A stretch of DNA of 5,850 nucleotides from Candidatus Merdimorpha stercoravium (lineage in GTDB: Bacteria; Bacteroidota; Bacteroidia; Flavobacteriales; UBA1820): the NCBI GenBank assembly GCA_018715295.1, contig DVLY01000138.1, positions 1 to 5,850 on the forward strand, written 5' to 3'. Below the pieces are notes generated by a model that saw only the letters and a program-made list of their open reading frames with translations, had not been told where the DNA came from and did not search any database. The position numbers were made by a program, and so were the translations under genes. The stretch's first letter is position 1; each line of letters begins with the position of its first letter. This document shows positions 5,704-5,850 of this stretch, piece after piece.

Positions 5704-5850
5704 TGGGGAAAGGCGGGCGCAGCGGCCGTAGAGGGAACGATATTTCCGAGCCTGGCGCTGTTTCGAGTGGCATCCTGCTTTTCTCCGAAGTAAACAAGGG
5801 GGCGGGAGATGTCCCCAAGCGATCACCCCAGGCGTGCAAGCGGGGGCTGC
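5689..5850. other. Right-edge region without a recognised gene
   Basis: These 162 bases follow metG and run off the window. A plus-strand frame from ATG 5703 stays open to the edge (49 codons). Its product is rich in Gly, Arg, Lys and Ser, resembles nothing I know, and uses codons (AGA, CGA, TCA, AGT) that are uncommon or absent in the neighbours, so I do not call it a gene. A G-rich stretch (5704-5738) and short GC-rich inverted matches (for example GGGA-GATG-TCCC near 5803-5814) could reflect a structured RNA, but no RNA family is recognised. It may simply be intergenic. Confidence 0.4.

Noticed and set aside
5761..5810. Signal recognition particle RNA on the minus strand
   Set aside because: The minus strand has TGTTTAC followed by CGGAGAAAAGCAGG, which recalls the SRP core, but the conserved GTCAGG segment and the GGAA-type tetraloop stem are missing.
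5579..5839. 86-residue minus-strand frame over the end of metG
   Set aside because: It is Pro-, Ser- and Arg-rich, overlaps the metG 3' end and resembles no known protein.

Overview
The window reads as ordinary chromosomal DNA from a GC-rich member of the Bacteroidota. Three things suggest this: two candidate sigma-factor -7 elements of the Bacteroidota type (TAnnTTTG), start codons without a well-placed Shine-Dalgarno sequence, and Bacteroidota-like protein sequences. The high GC content together with the left-edge repeat resembles the Alistipes/Rikenellaceae end of the Bacteroidales, but that genus-level guess is inference only.

Layout. Positions 1-170 hold no gene. They carry two copies of a structured repeat of about 54-60 bp, each able to form two small hairpins. 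Positions 171-1942 hold a two-gene operon on the minus strand: a DUF368 (PopT-type) membrane protein is first, and aroE (shikimate dehydrogenase) follows with a 4-bp ATGA overlap. Positions 1943-2117 are a divergent intergenic region with a candidate promoter on each strand and a small hairpin in the DUF368 leader. Positions 2118-5688 hold a compact plus-strand operon: ddl (D-Ala-D-Ala ligase, GTG start), coaD (phosphopantetheine adenylyltransferase) and metG (methionyl-tRNA synthetase with its C-terminal tRNA-binding domain). Gaps are 33 bp and 4 bp. Positions 5689-5850 contain no gene I can call. There is a weak hairpin/T-run just after metG and a G-rich stretch.

How the genes fit together. 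Ddl makes the D-Ala-D-Ala end of the peptidoglycan precursor, and DUF368 proteins are known as flippases that recycle the undecaprenyl-phosphate carrier on which that precursor is built. The divergent promoter region therefore sits between two steps of the same cell-envelope cycle. AroE (aromatic amino acids and chorismate), CoaD (coenzyme A) and MetG (translation) are general housekeeping genes carried along in the two operons.

No phage, insertion sequence, CRISPR, defence or toxin system is visible. I see no convincing undescribed system. The parts least explained are the two-hairpin repeat at the left edge, the divergent DUF368/ddl control region and the non-coding right end.
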